From positions 31,289,001 to 31,353,000 of the forward strand of contig JAYKKT010000090.1 of the NCBI GenBank assembly GCA_036023115.1: DNA of 64,000 bases, given 5' to 3'. This document shows, in pieces, positions 38,301-50,800 of this stretch; position 1 is the stretch's first letter; every line of letters begins with the position of its first letter. Under the pieces are notes generated by a model. It was not told where the DNA came from and made no database searches. It was given only the letters and a program-made list of their open reading frames with translations. This stretch comes from Brasenia schreberi (taxonomy: Eukaryota > Streptophyta > Magnoliopsida > Nymphaeales > Cabombaceae). The position numbers and the translations under genes are program-made.

Positions 38301-41300
38301 AATTTCCTTAAGGGAAAATATTACGGATAGTGTATCTGCAACAGTTGCAGTGGAAAAGGCTATTGAAGCTGTTGAAAAGCAAAGCCTTCTCCATAGTGTT
38401 GATGGAGAAGAGGATGAAGTCTCTCTAAAGGAATCGCTTGCAGCTGTTAGAAAGTCTGCTCAAGCGGCTGCAAGGATCCAAGCTTCCTTTAGGATGCACT
38501 CTTTCAAGCAGAGACAATTCACGGAGAGTCATACAGCAAGTGTTGACACTCCACACTACATACAAAATTTAGTTAACGCAAAGATGTTGCTTAGAAAGGG
38601 CCAATCAAGTGTCGACGAAATTGCAGCTGTCAAGATCCAGCAAAAATATCGTGGTTGGAAGGCACGCAAAGATTTCATCAAGATCCGTGAGCGCATTGTG
38701 AAAATCCAGGTTTGCTATTTGAGCCTTAATAAATTATCAGTAGCTAGGGGGTCGCATTTACTCTCTTTTGTGAACTATGCACTTGATACTATTAGGATAG
38801 TGAAGTTTTGTCTCTCATGATGCATTTATATTGTTAATTTACTTGGAAAATTTTCAAAGTTTTGGCACTAAAATTAGACCAAAATGAAGCCTTGTCCCAC
38901 ACCATGCTGTCTCGGCTATAAATTGGAACTATTGGCAACAGTTTATAACGTTTCAAATAGCTGTTTCTGCCCTGAAAATAGTGGGTTTACAAAGATGATG
39001 ATATCACATCATTTGTTGGTCTAAGTTTTATCATGGTTTCAGAAAAGGATAAGGATTGAAATAAGTAAGCTTGTTTACTCTTCTAGCTTTTTTTACTCTT
39101 TTGGAAGTAACAAAGTATCAATTCAAGCGCTCCCACTTTTATGGAGCAATTTTGTTCTGAGGTGGACGAAAGGAGCAGCCCCCCTCTCTCTCTCATATAG
39201 CATGTAAGGTATGGGATTTATTTTCATGTCCTCAACATGAGCCCCATTGCTGTTGGGTAGAGTCCCTTAAACGTTTTGTACATGTAAACACTTGAATGAT
39301 GTACAGTAGATATATACGTTGAAATACTGAAAATATAAAGTATTTTAATCCATGTAAATATAAAGTATAAAACATAATACAAAATACAAGACATATACAT
39401 GTAAATATTAAGTGTGTGTGTGTGCGCAAACTCTCGCTGTATCTTTTAGTCCATTATTTACAATATTTTCTCAAGAAATACTGAAACTTTCGTAATACCC
39501 TGAGGCTTCCCTTGCGAAGATTGTCCTGAGATCAAGATTCATCACCTATGTTATCCTGCATGCAATCCTTAAAAGGATTTTTAGCTGCTTTTATAGTTTG
39601 GATTTTAGCTTTCAAGTGTGCAAATAAAGATTGTAAATGGTTTCTCTATTCAGGCACATGTTAGGGGGCACCAAGTTCGTAAGCAATACAAGAAGGTGGT
39701 TTGGTCTGTGGGCATTGTGGAAAAAGCTATTTTGCGTTGGAGAAGAAAGGGGGCTGGTTTACGAGGATTTCGGGCTGACAGATCCTTTGAAAATGTCGGA
39801 TCTGCTGGTCAAAAAAATGATGAGTACGACTTCTTACGTCTTGGTCGGAAGCAGAAGGTTGCTGGTATAGAAAAAGCTCTTGCCAGGGTCCAATCTATGG
39901 TTCGTTACCCAGAAGCTCGTGATCAATATAGGCGACTCGTGACAAATTTCCAGAAAACAAAGGTGAATTTAAGCTTTTTTTTTTTGCCTTGCAATTAAAC
40001 CTTGGATGATTGTGATGGTTTCTTGATGCTTGGTTCAACGTGTTTGAACGTTCCCATTTTCTGGTGCTTGATCTTCTACGGGTGTCCAATTGTGCAACGC
40101 ACTTGGAGGCAGCATGTGGTATGCCTCCAAGTGAATCTGTGACTAGTGAATGCTTGTCTGTCGCGTTGTCTACAGTTTTGAGTTCCAATGATCCAATCTA
40201 TTGTTTCTTGTGAGCACTTTCTGTTCCGACTTCTGATATCAGGGTAAAAAAGACAGTTGTGTGTTCGGCTTGTGGTGTTTCTTTAGGGAATTTGTTATGC
40301 TTTCTCATTGTCTACGTGATTTATGACTTACTGTCACTAAGTGTTACTATTAGATCAGAAATCTTCTTTGGTTTCACTGTATCGTTTCTTTAAGAGAACT
40401 TGCACTTTTCCATGAACACGAAAGTAAATGAACCTGAAGTAACCAAGTCAATAACAAGGTGGCTGTGTAAATGACAAATCGATTGTACCGTTGATAATCA
40501 TGTACGTTTATAACATTGTACATGAAAGTGAAACTTGAACAGAAAGGATTTGGAGGGTCATGTGACCTTGAGCCAGAATCTGTACAATAGAACTTCTATT
40601 CTAGAATTACATACCATGATAGGACAAATTTAAATTTTGGTTAATGGTCAATCCCTTGCTGTTTGGCATCCTTTTCTTCGTCTTTATTGTCCCCCACCAT
40701 TCAGGATAAAAAAAATTAAAAGGTGGTGGTTTGGTGATTGCTTTTTTTCCTTTTAGAGAGTCAAAGTAAAAGAACTTTTGGGAATTTGTAGCAACAATTA
40801 GATATCATTAGTACCAAAGTTTTATAGCAACATGCGCCAGTGATGATTCTTATAATATGTGCCTGTCAGACACGCACACATGCCGAGATCATGGATGGTG
40901 ATGCTGCAAGAAGGAAGAAAATAATCTTTTTACCCTAAAGGCATGGCCCGTCCGAGAATAATCTTGATCTGGGCGTATTAATGAAAGCACTAGGGTTGGC
41001 TTGCTGTGCCACCAGAATTAATTAGATATGTTGCCGATGCTGGTCTATGAGAACTTGATTGTTCCCTTTGAGCCAATACAAACCATCATGTTCAAACACA
41101 TGACCCATAATTTTAGGTGGCCTAATCTTCGTCCGGAGTTAGTGTACCGGTTAACAGGTCTCGATTTGAGGCCTTAAGTTTCAAGTTTGCTGAGCCTCTG
41201 GCCTTTCCATGCCCCGACTATGAGAGTTGTTGATATGGTGTCATATGCGACAGTTTCTAGCATGGTGCTCCTATGCAATAGCAACTTGTTGAATTTATCA

Positions 41301-41476
41301 TCAACCATTCGTTTGACTCTGAGTTGCTTATGTTGTTGAGATGCTAAACATTCTTGGGCTGTCTTAATGTTGCAAATTTGTTTCAGATAGCAGACGATGC
41401 AGCTGCTGCAGGTGAAACTCCGAGTTCCAGACAAAACACTGATCTAATTGCCCTGCGTGCACCTATGACACAGTAA
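30706..41476 (+). CDS. CAMTA: Calmodulin-binding transcription activator (CAMTA), 12 exons, 1,110 residues
   Basis: Exons: 30706-30745, 32082-32201, 32664-32779, 33321-33409, 34207-34252, 34815-35268, 35529-35812, 36088-36594, 36801-37498, 38130-38709, 39654-39962, 41387-41476. All are GT/AG with matching phases; 3,333 nt in total. Domains: CG-1 DNA-binding at about residues 14-137 (EAQNRWLRPNEVCEIL, YFRKDGHRWRKKKDGK, VLHCYYAHGEENENFQRRSY); a linker with GLKKLDSFGRWMSKEI; TIG/IPT from about 550 (VPFYVTCSDRLACSEVREFE); ankyrin repeats at about 730-835 (GVIHLAAALGYEW, RTALHWAASFGR); IQ motifs at about 897 and 949-990; calmodulin-binding helix at 995-1017 (WSVGIVEKAILRWRRKGAGL). The family binds CGCG-type DNA in the nucleus and links Ca2+/calmodulin to stress and defence transcription. 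It looks closest to the CAMTA1/2/3 group. The C-terminus is odd: it ends in a short alanine-rich exon and lacks the usual acidic tail. Confidence 0.95.
30746..32081 (+). other. CAMTA: CAMTA intron 1
   Basis: A 1.3-kb T-rich intron after a first coding exon of only 40 nt. Long first introns near the start codon are common in plant regulatory genes and often boost expression; that role here is inference. Confidence 0.6.
35297..35374. repeat. (TA)n/(CA)n microsatellite in CAMTA intron 6
   Basis: A run of TACA and CACA units followed by about 17 TA units, starting about 30 bp after the exon 6 donor. Confidence 0.9.
39963..41386 (+). other. CAMTA: CAMTA intron 11
   Basis: A 1.4-kb intron before the short last exon. 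No coding signal for an alternative, conventional CAMTA C-terminus was recognised here. Confidence 0.55.
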
Positions 41477-43421
41477 GCTCTAAGAAGTACAGCACAGTTA
41501 CAAGGGGTTTTTCAGTCTTACCGCCTCTGGTCGTGTTTGTAAGTATGTCTGACCAATCCGACCTAGCCACACCATGTTTTTTTTTGTACGTGAAGCGGAA
41601 AGGGCTCTCTTGTAAACTGGGCCGTGCTAGTCTATTCAACATGGCCTCTTCCCTTTTAGTAGGATAGTGTGTGGTATATGTAATGACAGTATCTGTAAGT
41701 AGCTTAGGTCATATTATTTCACATTCTTAACAAGCTGAAGAAATATAATGATCTCTCCCTCTCTCTCCTTCCTTGCCTCCCTCCTGGTAGGCTGGCACAC
41801 ATAGATGCGACCATACCTACTTAGGTGAGTTTGGCGAATGTTTCCCGAACGTTAATCATGACAAAGTTGTGGTGAGTCCAATTTATTCGTATAATTAGTT
41901 TGCCCCGTGCAAGTGATGACTTGAATGTTGAAGTTGCCTGATAAACTCTTGACCTGCAATAGGGATGGCCAACTAGATAGCCTGATCTGGTTCAGATCTA
42001 TGGACTGGCTTACCACAGATGGTGGTGACAGACCTTGACTTAGTCCCTACAGGGTCTACTTTGAGAAAGGCCATATCTGGATATTGTTAGAGATCATGCC
42101 GAAAAACGAATAACTATGAACTTCGAGTGGAAACTTTGCAAATCTTTGATTAAATGATGTTTATAGACTTGTATCCAGTTTCATAGATTTGTGTCTTGAC
42201 CCAACAATTTTAACGTGAATATGTTGAGAAAAAGAAGGACCACAGCAGCACTGCGTCGGATTGTATGAAAACAAAGAATCCGTGTAGCCGACTCCAAGTA
42301 AAACACTTTTCTCCTCACAGCTTGAACGTTTGATTTGGTTTGGATGAAGGCAATTCATCGTCTACTCACGAAATGGGTGTCTTCTATTGCAAATTTACGT
42401 ATCAGCATGTAAAATGATTCATTTTACTTGCTTCTGATAGTCGACGAAGCGTAGAATTAAAGAAACAATTAAATATTGCATCCTTTTATCCCTTGCTAGC
42501 TAGAACTCTCGCATTGCCAATCCGTCTTGCTTATTGTTCATTAAGCAAATTCTCATGGATTAAACAGAATCATACTAATCATACTCCTGCACGGAGAGCG
42601 TTATCTCGACAGCAGGGTGCTCTAGCGCCGTTGCTGCTGGTGGGCAGTTGGACTCCCAGAGGGTACATGCGTTAGGCTTCGGCCTCCTCTTGTAACAAAA
42701 AAAAAATCACATTTCTTCACCTCCTATTCTCGTCATTAGGAAAAAGTTGTGAAAACTTGAAAGATGATTCGTTATTCTGTAGTTTGAATTTTCATGATTT
42801 GCCATTCCTAATAACGTGAAAGTTTAAATAATTTATTACATATTAAGATAATCGACACGAAGCATTTCTCTAATAAATACAACATAATAGTATGCAAAAC
42901 CAACAAGTCCTGGTTCCCGATTGATCGTCGGGCATCCGATGAATGAGCCCCCTAACAGCAGCATACTAGTACCTCACCGATGGCAAAGCATTAGACGGGA
43001 TGATAAGATTCTTTAATCCCCAGTCATGAAGACGTAATAATTCCTTAAAGTTGAAAATTGATGTACTTTGACATTGAAGGGTGATTTAACCTAAGATTCT
43101 TTTGACCCCAGTGTTGAACGGCACGTCATAATCCTTAGAGATGCAAATTGGGAGTACTTTTAAGAGATCAACATTAAAAAATGATATAATCGGCGTCCTA
43201 CGAAAGAAGCTCTAAACCAAAACTTTCAATCTTATCACAAAGATGCTCGCGTGAAAATAAAGCAGTCCCAAGGATCACCCGCCGCTCTCTTTTTTGTTAC
43301 ACATATGACAACGTTTTGGATCACACCCATCTATGAGGAAAGAGATGATATTTGATTGAATCACACTGTATCTCTTAAATGTGACATTCCACCTTTCGAA
43401 AGTCACGAGCTCTCACTCACT
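41477..43421. other. CAMTA 3' flank and intergenic DNA
   Basis: No gene recognised. The first few hundred bases are probably 3' UTR. At about 42580-42710 a GC-richer block runs into an A10 tract, which could be a small retroposed sequence. The ORF at 42493-42675 across it has no motif. Confidence 0.5.
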
Positions 43422-43427
43422 CGCGCG

Positions 43428-43461
<34 letters not shown>

Positions 43462-43466
43462 GAGAG
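43422..43466. repeat. (CG)n(CA)n microsatellite
   Basis: About 7 CG units followed by about 13 CA units and a short GA tail. Alternating purine-pyrimidine over 40 bp; a CG run this pure is uncommon in plant DNA. Confidence 0.9.
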
Positions 43467-43629
43467 CATATTCATCGTTTGTTGCAAGCAGACCATGAGA
43501 ATTAAGGACCAAACACATTAACACAAAAACAAGAGGCCAGGTAGAAGAGGGAGTACGTAGAAGGTATTTACTGATGTCACACGAGGAGAGGGCAAAACAC
43601 AAGTGCGACGTACGTGTATTACAAACAGG

Positions 43630-43868
43630 CTAGACATGCGTGTAATGCAGACATTTCTTCCCAGACGGAAGGTTGGCCGCCTCATATACCTGAGGAAACA
43701 TTTTCTTCGCTTCATCATTGGAAATAGACGGCGAGATGACAACCCTGTCAACAGGCTTCCAGTTAACAGTACCTTGTGCTTGAAAGCAAGCAGGAGCGAG
43801 TCCAAAACCCTCAGAATCTCATCCATGTTCCTGCCCGTCGTTGATGGATACAGGAAGCTCAACTTCAC
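43630..43868 (-). pseudogene. PER1: Last-exon fragment of 1-Cys peroxiredoxin, frameshifted
   Basis: On the minus strand, after an intact AG acceptor (43869-43870), the sequence reads [20 protein letters not shown] and [12 protein letters not shown]. It then shifts frame and continues [40 protein letters not shown] and HYTHV plus stop. This is the C-terminal part of plant 1-Cys peroxiredoxin, a nuclear/cytosolic thiol peroxidase of seeds. A small deletion between the HKV and VNWKP parts breaks the frame. The upstream exons with the catalytic cysteine are absent; their expected place is occupied by a plus-strand peroxidase. Identity is strong; non-function is inferred. Confidence 0.87.
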
Positions 43869-43931
43869 CTACACAACAGGCAGATCGAGACCGAATTTAC
43901 AACTAGTTGATCGAAACTTATACGTTGTAGT

Positions 43932-44815
43932 CGCGCTCTTGCGTCGCTGCTGAGCAACTTTGCACTGTTATGCCTAGTGATAGAGGTTCCTTGTGTTGGG
44001 GCCAACGGGCTGAGCGTTGCCTACTATGGCAAAAGCTGTCCTTCGGCAGAGGAGGTGGTGCGGAATACAGTTGCTAAGGCCCTTGCCAGTGAGCCTGGCC
44101 TGGCTGCTGGCTTAGTGAGGATGCATTTTCATGACTGCTTCGTGGGGGTAAGCCAACCACCTTAATTTATTGTTTCCCAATGACAAAAATTGTAGTCATT
44201 AGTATATATATCCATGCAAGATAATCTGTGACTGACTAGACATGAATTGTTATGACGATCGATGATAGGGTTGTGATGCTTCGGTGCTACTGGACTCAAC
44301 CTCTGGAAACACGGCCGAGAAGGACTCCGGCGCAAACAACCCAAGTCTCCGTGGGTTCGAGATCATCGACGACTCAAAATCCATTTTGGAGGCCCAATGT
44401 CCTCAAGAAGTTTCCTGTGCTGATATTCTTGCTTTTGCCGCCCGGGATGCAGTCCACATGGCCGGGGGATTTTACTATGTCGTGCCTGCTGGACGGCGTG
44501 ATGGCCGGATCTCCCTGGAATCCGATGTCATCAACAACCTCCCCACACCTGATATGGACGTCGACAAGCTGGAAGAAGCTTTCGCCGCAAAGGGTCCGTC
44601 TTTGGACGACATGGTCACACTTTCTGGTGCACATACACTTGGAGTTTCCCACTGTTCAGGTTTTTCCGATAGGGTGTAGAACTTCAACTCCACAAACGGC
44701 CCCGATATATCCATGGACCCAAAGTATGTGCAACTCTTGAGAACAAAGTGCCCGGCCCCCGAGTCCACCCAGCAGGATCAACATTACCATTGGACCCGGT
44801 GACACCAAACAAGCT
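43932..44815 (+). pseudogene. Class III peroxidase pseudogene
   Basis: A hydrophobic leader-like run ([16 protein letters not shown]) from 43932 lacks any in-frame ATG. It is followed by [20 protein letters not shown] and the distal haem block [13 protein letters not shown] donor follows at 44148. The next exon begins at 44269 with [20 protein letters not shown], then [40 protein letters not shown] and the proximal His block [18 protein letters not shown] at 44677-44679 replaces the tyrosine expected in the RLYNFN motif. Beyond it, peroxidase similarity continues (NFNSTNGPDISMDPKYVQLL) but shifts frame near 44770 and stops at about 44815, losing the last quarter. The family is secreted haem peroxidases. 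Missing start, nonsense codon, frameshift and truncation together make it inactive. Confidence 0.9.
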
Positions 44816-44884
44816 GGATTTCCATTGTTCTACCCTTTTCTAAGGCATCTCATAGTCATTCGATTTCCACTGCTCCATTCAACT

Positions 44885-47800
44885 GGTTCAAGTATCATCT
44901 GCACACATACAACGAAAGACAATATATCCCTTACTAATTTTGATTTCAAGTCTTAGCCTAACCATACACGCAAAGAAGTTACATTCATTGTTAACCTTGA
45001 TTTCAAGTCTTACCCAAAACAATTCTACTAATGTTATTTTCAAATAATAACCCCACAACATTGAAGATATCAAATATTTCACCAATGTTGATTTCAAGTT
45101 TTACCCTAATCATATACTAAACTAAAGTTGATTTGATGTCTTACAACCTTATATTAAAGGTCTCTTAAAAAACAACACACTTCTAACAAAAGACACTATA
45201 TCCCTCACTAATGTTATTTAAAATCGTACCCTAACCACACAAACAAAGAAATTATATTCGTCACTAATAATGATTTAAAGTCTTACCCCAACCACACAAG
45301 CAAAGAAATTATATCTGTCACTAATGTTGATTTAGAGTCTTAGCCTAACCATACAAACAAATAAGTTACATTCCTCGCTAACATTGATGTCAAGTCTTAC
45401 CCTAAGCAAACTGTACTAATATTAATTTTAAGTCATAACCCATAACATCGAAGATTACAAGTTTTATAGTAATCACACTTAACTAACATTAATTTCAAGT
45501 CCTACAACCACCGTATAGACTTCATCGTAGCAGATTGCGATCGTATACTAAAAGTCTCTTAAAGAACAATATACTTGAAACCAAAGACAATATATCACTC
45601 ACTAATGTTGGTTTAACGTCTAAGCCTAACCACACACACAAAGAAGTTATATCCATTGATCACTAATATTGATTTAGAGTCTTAGCTTAACCATAAACAT
45701 AAATAAGTTACATTCCTCACTAACCTTGATTTCAAGTCTTACACTAACCAAATTCTGCTATTGTTCATTTCAAATAATAACCCTACAACATCAAAGATAT
45801 CAAACACTTCACTAACATTGATCTCAAGTTTTACCCTAACCATACTAAACTAAAGTTGACTTCAAGTTATATACCTTGTACATGATTACAACCTTATATT
45901 AAAGGTCTCTTAAAGAGAGACACACTTCTAATGAAATTCAATATATCCCTCACTAATGTTGATTTTAAATCGTACCCTAACCCCACAAACAAAGAAATTA
46001 TATTTTTTACTAATGTTGATTTAGAGTCTTAACCCAACCACACAAACAAAGAAATTATATCCGTCACTAATGTTGATTTAGAGTCTTAGCCTAACCATAC
46101 AAACAAATAAGTCACATTCCTCGCTAACATTGATGTCAAGTCTTACCTTAACCAAATTCTACTAATATTGATTTTAAGTCATAACCCATAACATCGAAGA
46201 TATCAAATACTTTACTAACATTGATTACAAGTTTGATAATAACCACACTTAACTAACATTGATTTCAAGTCCTACAACAATCGTATAGACTTCATCGTAG
46301 CGGATTGCAATCATATACTAAAGTCTCTTAACGAACAACACACTTGAAACCAAAGACAATATATCACTCACTAATGTTGGTTTAACGTCTTAGCCTAACC
46401 ACACACACAAAGAAGTTATATTCATCACTAATGTTGATTTAGAGTCTTAGCCCAACCACACAAACAAAGAAATTATATCCGTCACTAATGTTGATTTAGA
46501 ATCTTAGCCTAACCATACAAACAAATAAGTCACATTCCTCGCTAACATTGACGTCAAGTCTTACCTTAACCAAATTCTACTAATATTGGTTTTAAGTCAT
46601 AACCCATAACATCAAAGATATCAAATACTTTACTAATGTTGATTACAAGTTTTATAATAACCACACTTAACTAAGATTGATTTCAAGTCCTACAACAACC
46701 GTATAGGCTTCATCGTAGCGGATTGCGATCATATACTAAAGTCTCCTAACGAACAACACACTTGAAACCAAAGACAATATATCACTCACTAATGTTGGTT
46801 TATCGTCTTATCCTAACCACAAACACAAAGAAGTTATATCCGTTGGTCACTACTGTTGATTTAGAGTCTTAACCTAATCATAGAAATAAATAAGTTACAT
46901 TCCTCACTAACCTTGATTTCAAGTCTTACACTAACCAAATTATGCTAATGTTCATTTCAAATAATAACCCTACAACATCAAAGATATCAAATATTCACTA
47001 ACATTGATCTCAAGTTTTACCCAAACCATACTAAAATAAAGTTGATTTCAAGTTATATACCTTTTACATGATTACAACCTTATATTAAAGGTCTCTTAAA
47101 GAGAGACACACTTCTAACGAAAGGTAATATATCCCTCACTAATACTGATTTAAAATCGTACCCTAACCGCACAAACAAAGAAATTATATTCGTCACTAAT
47201 GTTGATTTAGAGTCTTAGCCCAACCACACAAACAAAGGAATTATATCCGTCACTAATGTTGAATTAGAGTCTTTAGCCAAACCATACAAACAAATAGGTC
47301 ACATTCCTGACTAACATTGATGTCAAGTCTTACCTTAACCAAATTCTACTAATATTGATTTTAAGTCATAACCCATTACATCGAAGATATCAAATACTTT
47401 ACTAACGTTGATTACAAGTTTTATAGTAACCACACTTAACTAACATTGATTTCAAGTCCTACAACCACCGTATAGACTTTATCGTAGCGGATTGCGATTG
47501 TATACTAAAAGTCTCTTAAAGAACAACACACTTGAAACCAAAGACAATATATCACTCACTAATGTTGACTTAACGTCTTAGCCTAACCGCACACACAAAG
47601 AAGTTATATCCGTCGGTCACTAATGTTGATTTAGAGTCTTAACCTAATCATAAACATAAATAAGTTATGTTCCTCACTAACCTTGATTTCAAGTCTTACA
47701 CTAACCAAATTATGCTAATGTTCATTTCAAATAATAACCCTACAACTTCAAAGATATCAAATACTTCACTAACGTTGATATCAAGTTTTACCCTAACCAT

Positions 47801-50800
47801 ACTAAACTAAAGTTGATTTCAAGTTATATACCTTCTACATGATTACAACCTTATATTAAAGGTCTCTTTAAAAACAACACACTTCTAACGAAGACCATAT
47901 ATTCATCACTATGTTGATTTAAAATCGTACCCTAACCACATAAACAAAGAAATTATCCGTCACTAATGTTGATTTAGAGTCTTAGCCCAACCACATAAAC
48001 AAAGAAATTATATCCGTCACTAATGTTGATTTAGAGTCTTACCCTAACCATACAAACAAATAAGTCACATTACTCACTAACGTTGATGTCAAGTATTACC
48101 CTAATCATATCTACTAATATTGATTTAAAGTCATAACCCAGACCATCAAATATATTGAATACTTTACTAACGTTGATGACAAGTTTTATAATAACCACAC
48201 TTAACTAACATTGATTTCAAGTCCTACAACCACCATATAGACTTCATCATAGCGGATTGTGATCGTATACTAAAACGCTCTTAAACAAAAACACACTTGA
48301 AACCAAAGACAATATATCACTCACTAATATTGATTTAACGTCTTAGCCTAACCGCACACACAAAGAAGTTATATCCGTTGGTCACTAATATTGATTTAGT
48401 GTCTTAGCCTAACCATAGACATAAATAAGTTACATTCCTCACTAACCTTGATTTCAAGTCTTACACTAACCAAATTATGCTAATGTTCATTTCAAATAAT
48501 AACCCTACAACATCAAAGATATCAAATGCTTCACTAACGTTGATCTCATGTTTTACCCTAACTATACTAAACTAAAGTTGATTTCAAGTTATATAAAATA
48601 CTTCACTAAAATTGATTTAAACTCATACTAACCACACTTAACTAATATTGATTTCAAGTCCTACAACTACCTTATAAAGTTTGTTGTACCGTATTACAAC
48701 CATATATTAAAAGTCTCCTAAAGTACAATATACTATAAACCAAAGACAACATAACATTCACTAATGTTGATTTGCAGTCTTAGCTTAATAGTACACACAA
48801 AGAAGTTATAGTCGTTGGTCACTAGTGTTGATTTCAAGTCTTAACCTAATCACACAAGCAAATAAGTTATATTTGTCATTAATATTGATTTAGAGTCTTA
48901 GCCTAACCATACACACAAATACGCTACATTTCTCTCTAACCTTGATTTCATGTCTTATCCTAACCAAATTCTACTAATGTTGTTTTCAAGTAATAATCCA
49001 CAACATCGAAGATATGAAATACTTCACCAACGTGGATTTAAAGTTTTACCCTAACCAGTGTTATCCGTATCACACCGTATATGTATCGTATCGTGGCTAC
49101 GATACGATACGGGTGATACGCCAAAAAAAAAAATTCAAAATTTTTTTCAAATTTTTTTTTCAAAATTTTTAATTTAATTTTTTTTTTGCAGGTTTCTAGC
49201 CTCTCTTCGCCTCTCTTTACTTCCCTATGCTTGTAATTTGGGTTTATAATTTTATTTATTGAATAAAAATAATTTATAAACAAATAAAAATTGTGACAAA
49301 ATCATTTTCCTTTCTGTTGCAAACTTTTAGGTATATTTCTGCTAGCAGTTTCTAATTTCATGAGATCGCAATCAATTAAAAATATTTGGTTGTCTCGGTT
49401 CATTGAGTGGGCATTTCACAACTTCACTATTTTAGGGTTCACCTTCCGTGACTTACATTGAGTTGAACATGATCAACGTGTGTGAGGCTTAAAGCTCAAG
49501 CATTAGTTAAAAAGCTAATTGTAAGAGAAAAAGGGATATCATCAAATAATAATATCACATCACTGACGTGTCATAGAGTCAATAATCAAAGAAATTGAGC
49601 TCATTGTTTTGCTCACATATGAAAATTAGCAAATATGACAACTACATGTACAAAGATAGCAGTTTGTTAATTTTGATATATTAGATGAGTGGATTATGGA
49701 AGATAACGAAGAAAATGCACTCCTAACCGAAGAAGACATTGCATGAATTAATTTGAAGTGCAACAACATCACGAAGGATATGAAGATTTTCATTTTAAAG
49801 CAGAAGGTGATGAGAAACTTTGAATCTTTATCAAGTAGAAGATGAAGATTATTTAGTTAATAATCCTGATACAAATTCAAATATGTAAAATGTAAATGTA
49901 TTTCATTTTTTGCTTCAAAATATGTAATTTTGGATCCAATTGTTCAATGTTGAATGTTCAATCTGTACTAAACTTTGCATTATATGAATTTTAAGTAATT
50001 ATCAGATTTTTCCAGATTTTTACTAATTTTCTTGATTTTTTAAATAAATTTCGTATTATTTTAATATTAAAGTACGATACGATACGATACGCCCGTATCG
50101 TGGAGCCCAGCAATACGCGATACGATACGCGTCAGACAACACTGACCCTAACCATACTAAACAAGTTATTTCGTTCGTTATGAGTGTTGATTTCAGTCTC
50201 AAACTAACCATACAAGCAAATAAGTTATATCTGTTACTAATGTTGATTTAGAGTCTTAGTCGAATCATACACACAAATAAGTTACATTAGTCGTATTGCA
50301 TTATGACCTTATATCCGCCACTAATGTTGATTTAATGTCTTAGCCTAACCACACGTACAAAAAAATTATATTTGTCAAAAATGTTATTTCAAGTTTAAAC
50401 CTAATCACAAAAACAAAGATTATATACATTACTAATGTTGATTTAGAGTCTCAACCTAACCATACAAATAAATAAGTTGCATTTCTCACAAATATTGATT
50501 TCAAGTTTTACCCTCACCAAATTCTACTAAAGTTGATTTCAAGTCATAGCCCACAACATCGAATATATCAAATACTTCACTAACATTGATTTCAGGTTTT
50601 GCCATAACCATACTCAACTAATGTTGATTCATGTCCTAACAAAACCCTATATACTTTTCTGTACCGGGTCGTGATTGTATGTTAAAAGCCTCTAAAAGAA
50701 CAACACACTTGAAACTAAAGACAATATATCCTTCACTAATGTTGAGTTAAAGTCTTAGCGTAACTGCATACATAAACAAGTTATATCCGTCACTAATATT

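Noticed and set aside
42493..42710. GC-rich ORF ending in an A10 tract as a gene or SINE
   Set aside because: I see no A/B-box promoter, no target duplication and no protein motif; kept only as a note in the intergenic entry.
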